A stretch of 64,000 bases of DNA from a marine actinobacterium PHSC20C1 (GCA_000153145.1 CH672415.1:374885-438884); one strand, 5' to 3'. Positions 41,553-49,588 are shown, counted from the first letter of the stretch. Made by a program: numbers and translations. The notes: a model not told the origin generated them from the letters alone.

Positions 41553-41681
41553 GTGCTTTTTGGTTATTTCACCCTGGGCATCGTCATGAATGCGATCTCG
41601 CGCAGCGTTCCGGAGAAAAAAGTCATGGTGCCTGCCAGCGTGATCCTCGCAGTCTGCACTCTAGTTATCGCGCTGAGCTGA
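41553..41681 (+). CDS. Possible 42-aa membrane protein
   Basis: The GTG at 41553 opens a 42-residue frame, VLFGYFTLGIVMNAISRSVP, then EKKVMVPASVILAVCTLVIALS, with two hydrophobic segments separated by a charged loop. The stop is at 41679-41681. The sequence looks like real membrane-protein coding sequence. However, the start is only a GTG, with no ribosome site, and the frame is open for only a few codons upstream, so it may be the remnant of a longer gene. Confidence 0.35.
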   Translation: MLFGYFTLGIVMNAISRSVPEKKVMVPASVILAVCTLVIALS

Positions 41682-41725
41682 CCGGCAGTCGCGGATGCCC
41701 CCGGTGAGTTCGCGGCTGCCTCGCT

Positions 41726-42218
41726 CTACTTGGGGTTTGAGGCATTGGGTCGAAGTCGTACTTGCCGGATTCCTTCGTGTTCCCGCATCTCGACGTTTGA
41801 ATTGAGAGACTTCACAAAGTCGCTGAAGGTTTCGAACTTCAGCGACGACTCGTCGAACGACGGATCAATTCTGAGCATCTGATTCTTAACCGCCGAGCTG
41901 TTTAGCCAGTCAGAGTCTTCCTTTTGCTGCACCAACCTCAGAGCGCGGACTAATAGCTTGAGAGGGCTGATTTTTGCCGCCGGTTGTTCGGTGGCTACCT
42001 TCGTGGAGGTTGCAGTCGTCGGGCTTGCCTTCTTCAACATCCACTTCAGCTTCGGTGAGTTTGGTGCCCACTGCGCTTGTGGTCGTCCGACCTGCGTTGT
42101 GTGTCCGAGCCTTATCCCTTTGGAATTGCCCGTTGCCGTGTTTCTGGTTATAGCGCGAGATGACGATGTTGTCGAAATCGATATAGACGGCTACTCGGCC
42201 GTCAACGGATTGTGCCAC
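41726..42218 (-). pseudogene. NYN-LOTUS (DUF88-type) RNase gene with internal deletion
   Basis: The GTG start 42218 after AAGGAGTCCCC encodes an intact N-terminus (VAQSVDGRVAVYIDFDNIVI, then QFQRDKA), the opening of a NYN nuclease domain. The downstream part in another frame (from about 42040) encodes LLVRALRLVQQKEDSDWLNS and FSDFVKSLNS, an OST-HTH/LOTUS domain. The NYN catalytic core of roughly 140 residues with its acidic active site is absent, and the two parts are in different frames (offset of 1). In full-length homologues the two domains are in one protein of roughly 300 residues or more. This is inactivation by deletion, with a good promoter-proximal start left intact. Confidence 0.8.
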
Positions 42219-42378
42219 GGGGACTCCTTGTGCTGGCTATAGCGCCAAGTCTCTCGCGTCGAGAGTAAAAAGAGTAGTGCTCGCGTCACGCGCGGGCTCC
42301 AAAGGCGCGCGTGGGAGTCCTCGCCCTGCGCCAGCTGTCGCTAGCATTGTTGGCAACAACCTACGAGGCAGGTATCAA

Positions 42379-42885
42379 GTGACATACACGGCGACACGGG
42401 TACGCGCTGCACCAGGTACTCCGGGAACGGGGATGCTCGGCGCCGCTGTGGCCAGCGCCGGAATCGCGGTTGCAGGCTGGGTCTCGTTTGGTCGAGACAT
42501 CTTCGGTATCGGTGGAGACCTGACCCTCGTCTACTCGGCGACGTTGGGCGTCATGTTCGCGGCGCTTTTCGTAGTCGCCGGACTCGCGATCCGAAGTGCG
42601 ACACTCCGCGGATTTCCCACCCGTGCAATCACCCACGCCATGCTGATCTCCTCGGGAGTCTGCGCTTTCCTCTTGGGATTGACTCTTCCTGACAACACAC
42701 CGATTGGTTTGCAAACGATCATCAGTGGACCAAATGAGCCTGCACTCGGAATTGCGATTGGAATTGCAAATCCGCTCGGTGTAATTGGAATTACGACCGG
42801 GATCATTGCCCTCGTACTCGCGGTGCGTGACTCTCGCGGTCGCATCACTCTCGTCGAGGAGTGGCACGACGCGCCGGCTGCCTAG
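42379..42885 (+). CDS. Small polytopic membrane protein, function unknown
   Basis: GTG 42379 was chosen because it gives a protein that begins with a short polar leader and then four hydrophobic segments (MLGAAVASAGIAVAGWVSFG, LGVMFAALFVVAGLAIRSA, AMLISSGVCAFLLGLTLPD, GIANPLGVIGITTGIIALVL). The frame is open further upstream without a ribosome site. 168 aa. No motif is recognised. Convergent with the GNAT gene, with a 4-bp overlap. Confidence 0.6.
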   Translation: MTYTATRVRAAPGTPGTGMLGAAVASAGIAVAGWVSFGRDIFGIGGDLTLVYSATLGVMFAALFVVAGLAIRSATLRGFPTRAITHAMLISSGVCAFLLGLTLPDNTPIGLQTIISGPNEPALGIAIGIANPLGVIGITTGIIALVLAVRDSRGRITLVEEWHDAPAA

Positions 42886-43379
42886 CGGAGCTCGAAAATG
42901 ATCTCTTCGGTATCGCGCTGGACTCCCGCAGCGAAGTCAATATCTCTGCCAACTTCAAGAAAGCCGTGACGGGTTACGACCGCAGCTGAACGCACATTGT
43001 GCACCGCAGTACGCGCTTGAAGCGGTCGGTGAAGATCTCTTTCTAGCATCAGCGCTAGGGCGGCGCTGGCGATGCCTTGCCCCCACACGGCACGATCAAT
43101 CCAATAGGTGAGCTCGCGTTCGGCATCCATTGTGAAGGTAGCGATCATTCCGACAAGCTCGCCACCATTGCAGACGGCTTGCGCGATCACCGTTGGATTC
43201 GCCAGAATGCGGGCAAACCACGTATCGAACTCGTTGCGGTCGTCTGGGTCGGGCGCGGTAAACGCGGCCATAGCGACCGACTCGCGGTCGCGCATCCATT
43301 CGAAACAAGCGTCAGCATCGCCCGCGACCAAATCACGGAGTGTGACCCCGTTGATACTTGCGCTGGCGCGGTCGGTCAC
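42882..43379 (-). CDS. GNAT family N-acetyltransferase
   Basis: The 165-aa protein shows the GNAT core: TLRDLVAGDADACFEWMRD, GELVGMIATFTM, the acetyl-CoA region WIDRAVWGQGIASAALALML with the Q/RxxGxG/A variant, and VHNVRSAAVVTRHGFLEVGR. The RimJ/RimL-like subgroup is likely; substrate unknown. ATG 43379 overlaps the stop of the upstream GNAT gene by 4 bp, so the two acetyltransferases are translationally coupled. Confidence 0.88.
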   Translation of the reverse strand: MTDRASASINGVTLRDLVAGDADACFEWMRDRESVAMAAFTAPDPDDRNEFDTWFARILANPTVIAQAVCNGGELVGMIATFTMDAERELTYWIDRAVWGQGIASAALALMLERDLHRPLQARTAVHNVRSAAVVTRHGFLEVGRDIDFAAGVQRDTEEIIFELR

Positions 43380-43879
43380 AGCTTTACGGAGTACTTGAAA
43401 CCGATGTGGGAGGCTTCAAAACCGAGTTTCGTGTAGAAGCGGTGCGCGTCGGTTCGCGCTTCATCAGAGGTGAGCTGGATGAGGGACGCACCAAGCGTTG
43501 GCGCTGCGGTGTCAATAACCCAGCGCATCATTGCACCACCGATGCCGGAGGAACGCTGGCTTGCCGCAACCCGCACTGCCTCGACCTGCAATCGGTGCGA
43601 ACCGCGCCGCGCCATCCCCGGAATGGCTGTCAATTGCATCGTCGCGACAACATCACCCGAGGGCGCAACCACAACGAGAAGGGCGTTCGCAGGGGTTGTT
43701 GCGATTGCGTGGAACGCTTTTTCGTAGGCGGGGCGGTCTTCGGGGCGTGCCGTGTCCCCGCGAAGTGCGCTGACGGGGTCATCTGCCAAAAGTTGAAGGA
43801 TGGTGTCGATGTCGCCCAATTCGGAGTACCGAAGCGTCATGTCGCCGTCACGAGTGTGGAGAGTTGTAGGGACTGTCAC
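43376..43879 (-). CDS. GNAT family N-acetyltransferase
   Basis: GTG 43879 was chosen; it gives 167 aa with the GNAT pattern VAASQRSSGIGGAMMRWVID (acetyl-CoA loop) and HRFYTKLGFEASHIGF. It is the upstream of two coupled acetyltransferases. The start is uncertain because no strong ribosome site is visible; ATG at 43828 (GDMTLRYSEL) is another option. The SOS-type palindrome in the divergent intergenic region lies 76 bp away. Confidence 0.8.
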   Translation of the reverse strand: MTVPTTLHTRDGDMTLRYSELGDIDTILQLLADDPVSALRGDTARPEDRPAYEKAFHAIATTPANALLVVVAPSGDVVATMQLTAIPGMARRGSHRLQVEAVRVAASQRSSGIGGAMMRWVIDTAAPTLGASLIQLTSDEARTDAHRFYTKLGFEASHIGFKYSVKL

Positions 43880-43954
43880 TTTAGAAAACACGCCTCTGAC
43901 GTTATCAGCGTGGGCGGGGGCCTTCGTGCCGTAACGTGTCGGGTTGATAGTTAT

Positions 43955-43970
43955 TCGAACATGTGTTCGA
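43955..43970. promoter_or_regulatory. SOS box TCGAACATGTGTTCGA (LexA site)
   Basis: The 16 bp fit the actinobacterial LexA consensus TCGAAC-N4-GTTCGA exactly. The centre ATGT contains a chance ATG. The box ends 8 bp before the start codon of the radical SAM gene at 43979, so LexA would cover the start region and block transcription or translation initiation. It also lies in the divergent promoter region of the GNAT gene. Confidence 0.85.
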
Positions 43971-43978
43971 ATTGTGCC

Positions 43979-45070
43979 ATGCGGTGGAGCGGGCAACAGG
44001 TGAGCAGTGAGGCCCCCAACGCGCTGCCGGGCCTCGCGCGACTGAACAATCTAGTGCGCACGGTTCGCACTCCAGAATTCGACGGTGTCACCTTTTACGA
44101 AGTACTTGCGAAGAGCGCTCTCAATAAGGTTCCGACCACAAGCGATATGCCTTTCGGCTGGACCATCAACCCGATGCGCGGCTGCCTCCACCAGTGCACC
44201 TACTGTTTTGCTCGCCCGACTCACGAATATCTCGACCTCGACGCGGGCAAAGACTTCGACACCCAAATCATCGTCAAGGTCAACGTGGCTGAGGTCTTGG
44301 CTAAAGAGCTCAGTCAACCCAGCTGGGGGAGGCATCCAGTCGCTTTGGGCACAAACACCGACCCGTATCAGCGTGCCGAAGGTCGATACCGGCTCATGCC
44401 GGGGATCATCGCCGCGTTGGCGGGCTCGGGTACGCCCCTCTCGATCCTTACCAAGGGCACGCTGCTCAGGCGCGATCTTGCTTTGCTCGCCGAGGCGAGC
44501 GAACACGTGCCGGTAGATATCGGGATGTCGATCGCGATCTACGATGATGAACTGCAGCAGTCGGTAGAGCCAGGCACTCCAACAGCGAAAGCGCGGCTCG
44601 CGACGGTTGCCGCGGTTAGGAACGCTGGCCTCGATTGCGCAGTATTCCTCATGCCGATCCTGCCCTTTCTTACCGATACGCGCGATCATCTGGAGCACGC
44701 AGTTGCCCAGGTGAAAGCTGCCGGTGCAACCTCAATCACGTACTCTGCTCTTCACCTCAAGCCGGGCACAAAAGAGTGGTATTTCCAGTGGCTCGCCGGT
44801 GCCCATCCCGAACTAGTTGACAAGTATCAGTCGATGTACGCGCACGGCACTTATGCCCCCAAGGAATACCGTCAGTGGTTGGCGGCAAAACTGGGTCCTA
44901 TTATTCGACGCCATGGGCTCGAACGAACGGCTCTCGATCCCGCGACGGGCATTGTGGGTTCTCGAGCCCAAGCCAGTCCTCGGGACAACGACGGTGGGCG
45001 GTCGCTGATAGCCGAGGAGCTCCCGCTGGAATTGGCTGCAAGCGCGATGCCGCAGCCCATGCTGTTTTAG
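43979..45070 (+). CDS. Rv2578c family radical SAM protein (splB-like)
   Basis: ATG 43979 gives 363 aa starting MRWSGQQV, the usual N-terminus of this family. The radical SAM cluster is CLHQCTYC (C-x3-C-x2-C) near residue 75. Downstream are GTNTDPYQ and PVDIGMSIAIYDD. The family (Rv2578c, splB-like) is related to spore photoproduct lyase and is DNA-damage regulated in mycobacteria and corynebacteria as I recall. An overlapping LexA box directly upstream supports this. Confidence 0.85.
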   Translation: MRWSGQQVSSEAPNALPGLARLNNLVRTVRTPEFDGVTFYEVLAKSALNKVPTTSDMPFGWTINPMRGCLHQCTYCFARPTHEYLDLDAGKDFDTQIIVKVNVAEVLAKELSQPSWGRHPVALGTNTDPYQRAEGRYRLMPGIIAALAGSGTPLSILTKGTLLRRDLALLAEASEHVPVDIGMSIAIYDDELQQSVEPGTPTAKARLATVAAVRNAGLDCAVFLMPILPFLTDTRDHLEHAVAQVKAAGATSITYSALHLKPGTKEWYFQWLAGAHPELVDKYQSMYAHGTYAPKEYRQWLAAKLGPIIRRHGLERTALDPATGIVGSRAQASPRDNDGGRSLIAEELPLELAASAMPQPMLF

Positions 45071-45223
45071 GGGTGCGCCGCTATGCAGTTCTCGATCTGA
45101 ACGAGTGCCCCATGTTCCCTAGATGTTCTCGCAGAAACGCTGCACGCCATCTGACGCGTTCTTACGCTGGTCAGATGGTGCTCCTGCACCGCAGTCCGCT
45201 GCGAGCTAAGGAAGGGATGAGAC

Positions 45224-45490
45224 ATGCCGGGAAAGAAAAATTCACCGTTGAAAGACCCCAAGCTTTACGAGGAGTTGAGGGAGGACGGCGCGTCAAAAGA
45301 GAAGGCCGCTCGGATCTCGAACGCTGCGGCGAAGGAGGGTCGCTCGGCCGTCGGCAGACGTGGCGGTGAATCTGGACCATACGAAGGCTGGACCGTCGCC
45401 GAATTGCGGGATCGTGCGCGCGAACTCGACGTGCAGGGACATTCCTCGCTCAATAAACATGACCTGATTGAGAGGCTGCGCTCGCACTAG
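45224..45490 (+). CDS. Small Rho-N/KGG-like nucleic-acid-binding protein
   Basis: The 88-aa protein has an N-terminal basic region (MPGKKNSPLKDPKLYEELRE, then GRSAVGRRGG) and a C-terminal SAP/Rho-N-type helix pair (YEGWTVAELRDRARELDVQG, then SSLNKHDLIERLR). The combination suggests a DNA- or RNA-associated protein. AAGGAAGGG lies before the ATG. It stands alone between the radical SAM and thioesterase genes. Confidence 0.8.
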   Translation: MPGKKNSPLKDPKLYEELREDGASKEKAARISNAAAKEGRSAVGRRGGESGPYEGWTVAELRDRARELDVQGHSSLNKHDLIERLRSH

Positions 45491-45528
45491 TTGCGACGGT
45501 GTGCGACCAGCCTGATTAGGCTGAGGGA

Positions 45529-46314
45529 GTGACATCACAAGCATCGTCCTATTATCTCCGCCACGACGACACCCATTTCGAGTCGACGATCCATGCGCAG
45601 GGCGCTTGGAATCCTCACGAGCAGCACATGGCGCCGGTCGCGGGGCTTCTGGCGCATGCGCTTGAATCGTTCGAGGCTCGCCCCGAGTTGCGGATCGCGC
45701 GAATTAGTTACGAGATTTTGGGCCTCATTCCCGAGGGCGCGTTTGAGATAGTTACCACTGTGCTCCGCCCGGGGCGCACGATTGAGCTTGTGCAGTCCGA
45801 GCTCGTCGCTGGAGGTCGCGTCGCAGTCCGCGCAACGGCTTGGCGCTTGCAGATTTCTGATACTTCACAAGTTCACGGCATTGTTGATGAGCGGATGCTC
45901 GCTCTTGAGCATGCGGTTGACCAAGTGAATCTCGTGGAGTGGCCCGGGGGGTATATCCGGTCCATTGAAGTTCGGGCCCTGCCGGATCACGGTTCTGGGC
46001 ACGGCCGAGTGTGGTTACGAACGCCCTATCCGTTGTTGAGCTCCGAGCCCGTGAGCGACTTCGTTCGCTTGATGGGACTTGTTGACACCAGCAATGGCGT
46101 CGCGACGCGAGTAAAGCCGGGGGATGGCGGTTACGCCTTCCCGAATGTTGACCTGCAAATTCATCTCTATCGAGCTCCAACCGGCGAGTGGCTTGGACTG
46201 CAGAATGCCGTAAATTTCGGAGCGGATGGCGTGGGCCTGACCTCAACAGTTCTCCACGATCTCGATGGTCCTTTCGGGCGTGCTGAGCAGATTCTGACTC
46301 TCCGCAAGCTCTAG
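45529..46314 (+). CDS. Hot-dog fold thioesterase family protein
   Basis: The 261-aa protein (GTG start) has two fused hot-dog-type halves, as in the acyl-CoA thioesterase-like TesB/YbaW group: GAWNPHEQHMAPVAGLLAHALE in the first half and IVTTVLRPGRTIELVQSEL, RDHGSGHGRVWLR-type segments in the second. It probably hydrolyses acyl-CoA. It could work with the fatty-acid metabolism genes at 57.5-60.2 kb, but it is not linked to them. Confidence 0.75.
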   Translation: MTSQASSYYLRHDDTHFESTIHAQGAWNPHEQHMAPVAGLLAHALESFEARPELRIARISYEILGLIPEGAFEIVTTVLRPGRTIELVQSELVAGGRVAVRATAWRLQISDTSQVHGIVDERMLALEHAVDQVNLVEWPGGYIRSIEVRALPDHGSGHGRVWLRTPYPLLSSEPVSDFVRLMGLVDTSNGVATRVKPGDGGYAFPNVDLQIHLYRAPTGEWLGLQNAVNFGADGVGLTSTVLHDLDGPFGRAEQILTLRKL

Positions 46315-46346
46315 AGATCGTCCGCCAGCGCGTTCTCGGGAGCCTC

Positions 46347-46395
46347 TTGCGCTTCATCGCGGTCGAGCGTAATCTACAACCAAATGGTTGTAGAT
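46347..46395 (+). promoter_or_regulatory. Leaderless promoter with a perfect 10+10 dyad over the start codon
   Basis: TTGCGC (46347-46352) and TAATCT (46370-46375) are spaced by 17 bp, and the ATG at 46384 begins 8 bp after the -10 box, so transcription should start at or next to the ATG. No Shine-Dalgarno is present. The dyad ATCTACAACC (46372-46381) and GGTTGTAGAT (46386-46395), separated by 4 bp, overlaps the -10 box, start point and start codon. This is the expected position for an autorepressing ArsR-type operator. Confidence 0.75.
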
Positions 46396-46731
46396 GAATT
46401 CACAGACGCTGACGTGGACGCGATTTTTCGCGCTCTCGCCGATTCCACTCGCCGTGACATCGTCACCAGGGTAATGAACGACGGGATTTCGGTTTCTCGC
46501 CTAGCGAGCCGCTACGAGATGAGCTTCGCCGCGGTGCAAAAGCATGTTGCGGTACTGCAGGCTGCAGGGCTCGTCTCAAAGCATCGCAGCGGCCGCGAAC
46601 AGATCGTGCGTGGGGATGTGACGACAATTCATCGCATCCAAGAGCTTCTCTCCTACTTTGAGGATGTGTGGAGGAAGAGAGCGCTTCGCATGGGCGATGT
46701 GCTCAACGACGACAATCGAGAGAACAGGTGA
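46384..46731 (+). CDS. ArsR-family HTH regulator
   Basis: The 115-aa protein is a small winged-helix repressor with the segments VDAIFRALADSTRRDIVTRV, GISVSRLASRYEMSFAAVQK and SKHRSGREQIVRGD. It lacks the metal-binding Cys pairs of ArsR/SmtB sensors, as in the ArsR subgroup paired with SRPBCC proteins. The stop is 4 bp before the ATG of the SRPBCC gene. It probably represses its own operon through the dyad over its start. Confidence 0.9.
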   Translation: MVVDEFTDADVDAIFRALADSTRRDIVTRVMNDGISVSRLASRYEMSFAAVQKHVAVLQAAGLVSKHRSGREQIVRGDVTTIHRIQELLSYFEDVWRKRALRMGDVLNDDNRENR

Positions 46732-46735
46732 AGTA

Positions 46736-47221
46736 ATGAACGTCACGAGCCACACCGATGTTGAGGCCCTTACCCTCACAACGACGGCCGAATTGTCCGC
46801 CACTCTGGAGCGTTCGTGGCAGCTCGTCAGCGATCCGCGGCAGCTTGAGCGCTGGTGGGGACCACCAGAGTGGCCGTCGACTTTCGTTAAATACGAGTTC
46901 GAAGATGGTGGTCGCGCGCACTACTACATGCAGGGTCCCGACGGCGAGCGGATCCATGGGTGGTGGAAGTTCACATCCATTGTTGAGCCCCGAGAGGTCT
47001 CTATCGAGGACGGATTCGCGGATGAACATGGCGAGCCTTCAGGGGATCTTGGCGTCACGACTGCTCGCTTGACGTTCGAGCCAATCGACGCTGGCACGAG
47101 ACTGACGATTCACTCGGGGTTCGAGTCCGCCGAGCAACTCGAAGAGATGAAGAAGATGGGAATGGAAGAAGGCATGCGCGAGGCGATGGGCCAGCTCCAA
47201 GCCATTCTCGACGAATCGTAG
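46736..47221 (+). CDS. SRPBCC (AHSA1-like) domain protein
   Basis: The 161-aa protein starts at ATG 46736 after GGTGAAGTA. It has the START-like AHSA1 pattern: ELSATLERSWQLVSDPRQLE, RWWGPPEWP and TRLTIHSGFESAEQLEEMKK. Such proteins bind lipids or hydrophobic ligands. Regulation by an adjacent ArsR protein is a known arrangement in many bacteria. Next gene: DUF4287, 16 bp later. Confidence 0.88.
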   Translation: MNVTSHTDVEALTLTTTAELSATLERSWQLVSDPRQLERWWGPPEWPSTFVKYEFEDGGRAHYYMQGPDGERIHGWWKFTSIVEPREVSIEDGFADEHGEPSGDLGVTTARLTFEPIDAGTRLTIHSGFESAEQLEEMKKMGMEEGMREAMGQLQAILDES

Positions 47222-47237
47222 AGCGGAGAAACTACAA

Positions 47238-47528
47238 ATGTCATTTCAGGCATATCTCGATACTGTCGAGAAAAAGACGGGCCTTACGCCTCGGCAACTC
47301 GTGGAAATAGCCTCCAAGAAAGGTCTTGCTGATGAGTCAGTGAAACCGGGGGAAATTCTCGAGTGGCTCAAAAATGACTACGGCTTGGGGCGAGGGCACG
47401 GTATGGCGATGGTTCACGTCATCACAAAAGGTCCGGCGATTGATGCCAAACATGTTGGTACTGCGGGTGTCCATCGTGATGAGTCAGACATGCTGTGGCT
47501 CGACGGGATCACTACGAAGCCGAGCTAA
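47238..47528 (+). CDS. DUF4287 domain protein
   Basis: The 96-aa protein (SFQAYLDTVEKKTGLTPRQL and then DYGLGRGHGMAMVHVI) matches the DUF4287 family, often found next to ArsR/SRPBCC genes. GGAGAAAC lies before the ATG. No molecular function is known. It is third in the operon. Its 3' end overlaps the convergent S4-domain gene by 4 bp. Confidence 0.88.
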   Translation: MSFQAYLDTVEKKTGLTPRQLVEIASKKGLADESVKPGEILEWLKNDYGLGRGHGMAMVHVITKGPAIDAKHVGTAGVHRDESDMLWLDGITTKPS

Positions 47529-47923
47529 TACTCCAGTGGTCGCTCATCCGGTTCGTCGCGGCCGCGTAACTTCTCGAGTTCGCGTCGCTCTCGCTTAGTC
47601 GGTCGTCCGGCGCCGCGGTCGCGTCGAGGTGCCATCGCCACCTCTTCGCGAGAGGGTGGCGGGGGAGTCTCATCGATGAAGCTTTCCGCCGCGGTCACGG
47701 CAGAAACTCGTTTCACTATCGTTTGCTTGACTACCAGAATGCGATCAAATCCCGCGATCCGGATGCGCACCTCATCGCCAATACGCACGGGGTGGGCGGC
47801 TTTAGCGCTCGTCCCACCGATCTTGACGTGCCCAGCACGACAGGCAGTAGTGGCTTGTGATCGAGTCTTGAAAACCCGAACGGCCCACAACCAACTATCA
47901 ACGCGTACGGTTCCTGCGGCCAT
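47525..47923 (-). CDS. S4-domain RNA-binding protein (Hsp15-like)
   Basis: The 132-aa protein begins at ATG 47923, overlapping the stop of the upstream gene (TAATG). The S4 motif is clear: VRVDSWLWAVRVFKTRSQAT, then ACRAGHVKIGG and HPVRIGDEVRIR. The C-terminal tail is basic (RGAGRPTKRERRELEKLRGR). In E. coli, Hsp15 binds stalled 50S subunits carrying nascent chains. The role here is inferred from the domain. Confidence 0.85.
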   Translation of the reverse strand: MAAGTVRVDSWLWAVRVFKTRSQATTACRAGHVKIGGTSAKAAHPVRIGDEVRIRIAGFDRILVVKQTIVKRVSAVTAAESFIDETPPPPSREEVAMAPRRDRGAGRPTKRERRELEKLRGRDEPDERPLEY

Positions 47924-48366
47924 TAGGTGCTGGCGAGTTCGGTCTTCCAACGCACCAGTCGCTGAACTGTGGCGTTGTCGTCGGACGCAAGAGCGCTCAT
48001 TGCATCGTCGGGGACATAAAAGTTGATGGCGAGGAATCCCCGCACCCTCTCTGAAGGGTCGCTCGCGAGCATCCGCAACACGTCACAGGGAGCGTATTCG
48101 TTGCGTGCAACACAGGCTCGAACGCCTTCGTCGGCGTCACGCGCGAGAGTTTCGAACACATCAACCGGGGTGTTGTGGCTGCTAGCTGCACTTTCGCGAA
48201 TCTTGGGGTTCGAGTCACGAGCCAATATTCGGAGGCGGGCAATCTTGCTGTCCGTCACTTCGGGAGCAGGATGCAACGCTGCGGCTTCCTCGGCGGTAAT
48301 CATCGAAGGGGCCAATGCCCGCATCTGGGCCCGCTGAGCTGGAGTGTTAAAGCGGATGCATGACAT
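47923..48366 (-). CDS. HEAT/LRV-like repeat protein
   Basis: The 147-aa protein has four or five repeated units of about 24 residues (LARDSNPKIRESAASSHNTP, LARDADEGVRACVARNEYAP, LASDPSERVRGFLAINFYVP, LASDDNATVQRLVRWK). Each has the alternating helix pattern of the leucine-rich-variant repeats. ATG 48366 is supported because the upstream frame has no ribosome site. It is translationally coupled to the S4 gene. Scaffold function is inferred only. Confidence 0.75.
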   Translation of the reverse strand: MSCIRFNTPAQRAQMRALAPSMITAEEAAALHPAPEVTDSKIARLRILARDSNPKIRESAASSHNTPVDVFETLARDADEGVRACVARNEYAPCDVLRMLASDPSERVRGFLAINFYVPDDAMSALASDDNATVQRLVRWKTELAST

Positions 48367-48449
48367 GGCATCTAGGCTACGCCCGCGCGCTGACAAGATC
48401 CCGCTGCGATCGCGGCATTTCGTGCCTGGATGCTGGATAGACTCGAAGA

Positions 48450-49034
48450 GTGGCAAACAGTGGCTCACCCGAGATCAGCGATCGCGTGTGGACTGTGCCC
48501 AATGTGCTCAGTTTTATCCGTCTTGCGCTCGTGCCACTGTTCCTTTTCTTCATCATTACGGCACAGGACGCCCTGGCTCTCATCGTTCTTGTCGTTTCGA
48601 GCCTGAGCGATTACTTAGACGGCGTAATAGCACGACGATTTAACCAGATCACACGGCTTGGCCAGTTGCTCGATCCTGCCGCCGATCGCCTGTTCATCTT
48701 TGCTGCTCTCATCGGGTTGGCTGCCAGAGGAGTTATTCCGTGGTGGTTGTTTTTTGTCATTGTTGCGCGCGAAGTGATGCTCGTAATTTTGGGCATCATT
48801 TCTGCGAACTACGGCTTTGGGCCATTGCCGGTTCACCATTTGGGCAAAGTCGCGACCGCTGCGCTCTTCTATGCGCTGCCAGTTTTGATGCTCGGGCAGG
48901 CGTTTCCGTCAATCGCAGACGTCACAGATCCCATTGGGTGGGCGTTTGCCCTGTGGGGTGCGTTCTTATATTGGTGGGCCGGATTCATTTATGTCGCACA
49001 ATCGGTCAGAATTTCTCGCATCCCGAGGGGTTGA
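48450..49034 (+). CDS. CDP-alcohol phosphatidyltransferase
   Basis: The 194-aa membrane protein has the CDP-alcohol phosphatidyltransferase signature (SLSDYLDGVIARRFNQITRLGQLLDPAADR, variant of DGxxARxxxxxxxxGxxxDxxxD, residues about 50-79) and six hydrophobic helices. It makes phosphatidylglycerol phosphate, or a related phospholipid such as cardiolipin or phosphatidylinositol; which cannot be told. The mycobacterial gene before the garA cluster, pgsA2, occupies the equivalent place. Confidence 0.85.
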   Translation: MANSGSPEISDRVWTVPNVLSFIRLALVPLFLFFIITAQDALALIVLVVSSLSDYLDGVIARRFNQITRLGQLLDPAADRLFIFAALIGLAARGVIPWWLFFVIVAREVMLVILGIISANYGFGPLPVHHLGKVATAALFYALPVLMLGQAFPSIADVTDPIGWAFALWGAFLYWWAGFIYVAQSVRISRIPRG

Positions 49035-49078
49035 GGAGTGCTTGAATCCGATACGCTGGACAGTCAGGGAGGTTTGCG

Positions 49079-49588
49079 ATGGTTGAATCAATGAATAATG
49101 ATCACGGCGCCGACGTATGGTCGGCGAACGAGACGTCCGCGCAGCCTGCTGTCGAGCGCACCGACACCACGGCAACGTATAGTCACGAGTTTGCGGCTCA
49201 AGTTGCGGCGATGGGTGCCGATGTTTCTCCTGACGAGCAGTCTGCGATTTCGGCATTGCCGTCGGGGTCTGCACTGCTGATTGTTCGCCGCGGACCGAAC
49301 GTTGGGGCACGTTTCCTCTTAGACGCCGATGTGACCACGGTCGGGCGTCATCCTGAAGCTGATATTTTTCTCGACGATGTCACGGTGTCGCGACGTCACG
49401 TCGAGTTTTTGCGCCAGGGCACTACGTTCGATGTGAAGGATCTGGGTTCTCTCAACGGCACCTACCTCGCTGGTGATCGCATTGAGTCGAGCGCAGTTCT
49501 TCGTGACCGCGCCGAAGTCCAGGTTGGCAAGTACAGGCTCACGTTTTACGCGTCCCGCCGCGATCTTTCGCCGGCGGCTGGTAATTAG
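49079..49588 (+). CDS. garA: GarA-type FHA domain regulator
   Basis: The 169-aa protein has a phosphorylatable N-terminal Thr pair (DTTATYS, Thr30-Thr31) and an FHA domain at residues 61-160 (SALLIVRRGPNVGARFLLDA, RHPEADIFLDDVTVSRRH, LGSLNGTYLAGDRIESS). GarA/OdhI proteins bind and inhibit 2-oxoglutarate dehydrogenase and glutamate enzymes until phosphorylated by PknG/PknB. The sequence and the next two genes (ftsR, MerR) match the mycobacterial Rv1827 neighbourhood, so the assignment is strong. Role in central nitrogen/carbon flow is established for homologues. Confidence 0.92.
   Translation: MVESMNNDHGADVWSANETSAQPAVERTDTTATYSHEFAAQVAAMGADVSPDEQSAISALPSGSALLIVRRGPNVGARFLLDADVTTVGRHPEADIFLDDVTVSRRHVEFLRQGTTFDVKDLGSLNGTYLAGDRIESSAVLRDRAEVQVGKYRLTFYASRRDLSPAAGN

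Noticed and set aside
43358..43978. Upstream extension of the radical SAM frame by about 200 codons
   Set aside because: It runs through the two GNAT genes on the other strand and lacks family homology; the standard N-terminus MRWSGQQV begins at 43979.
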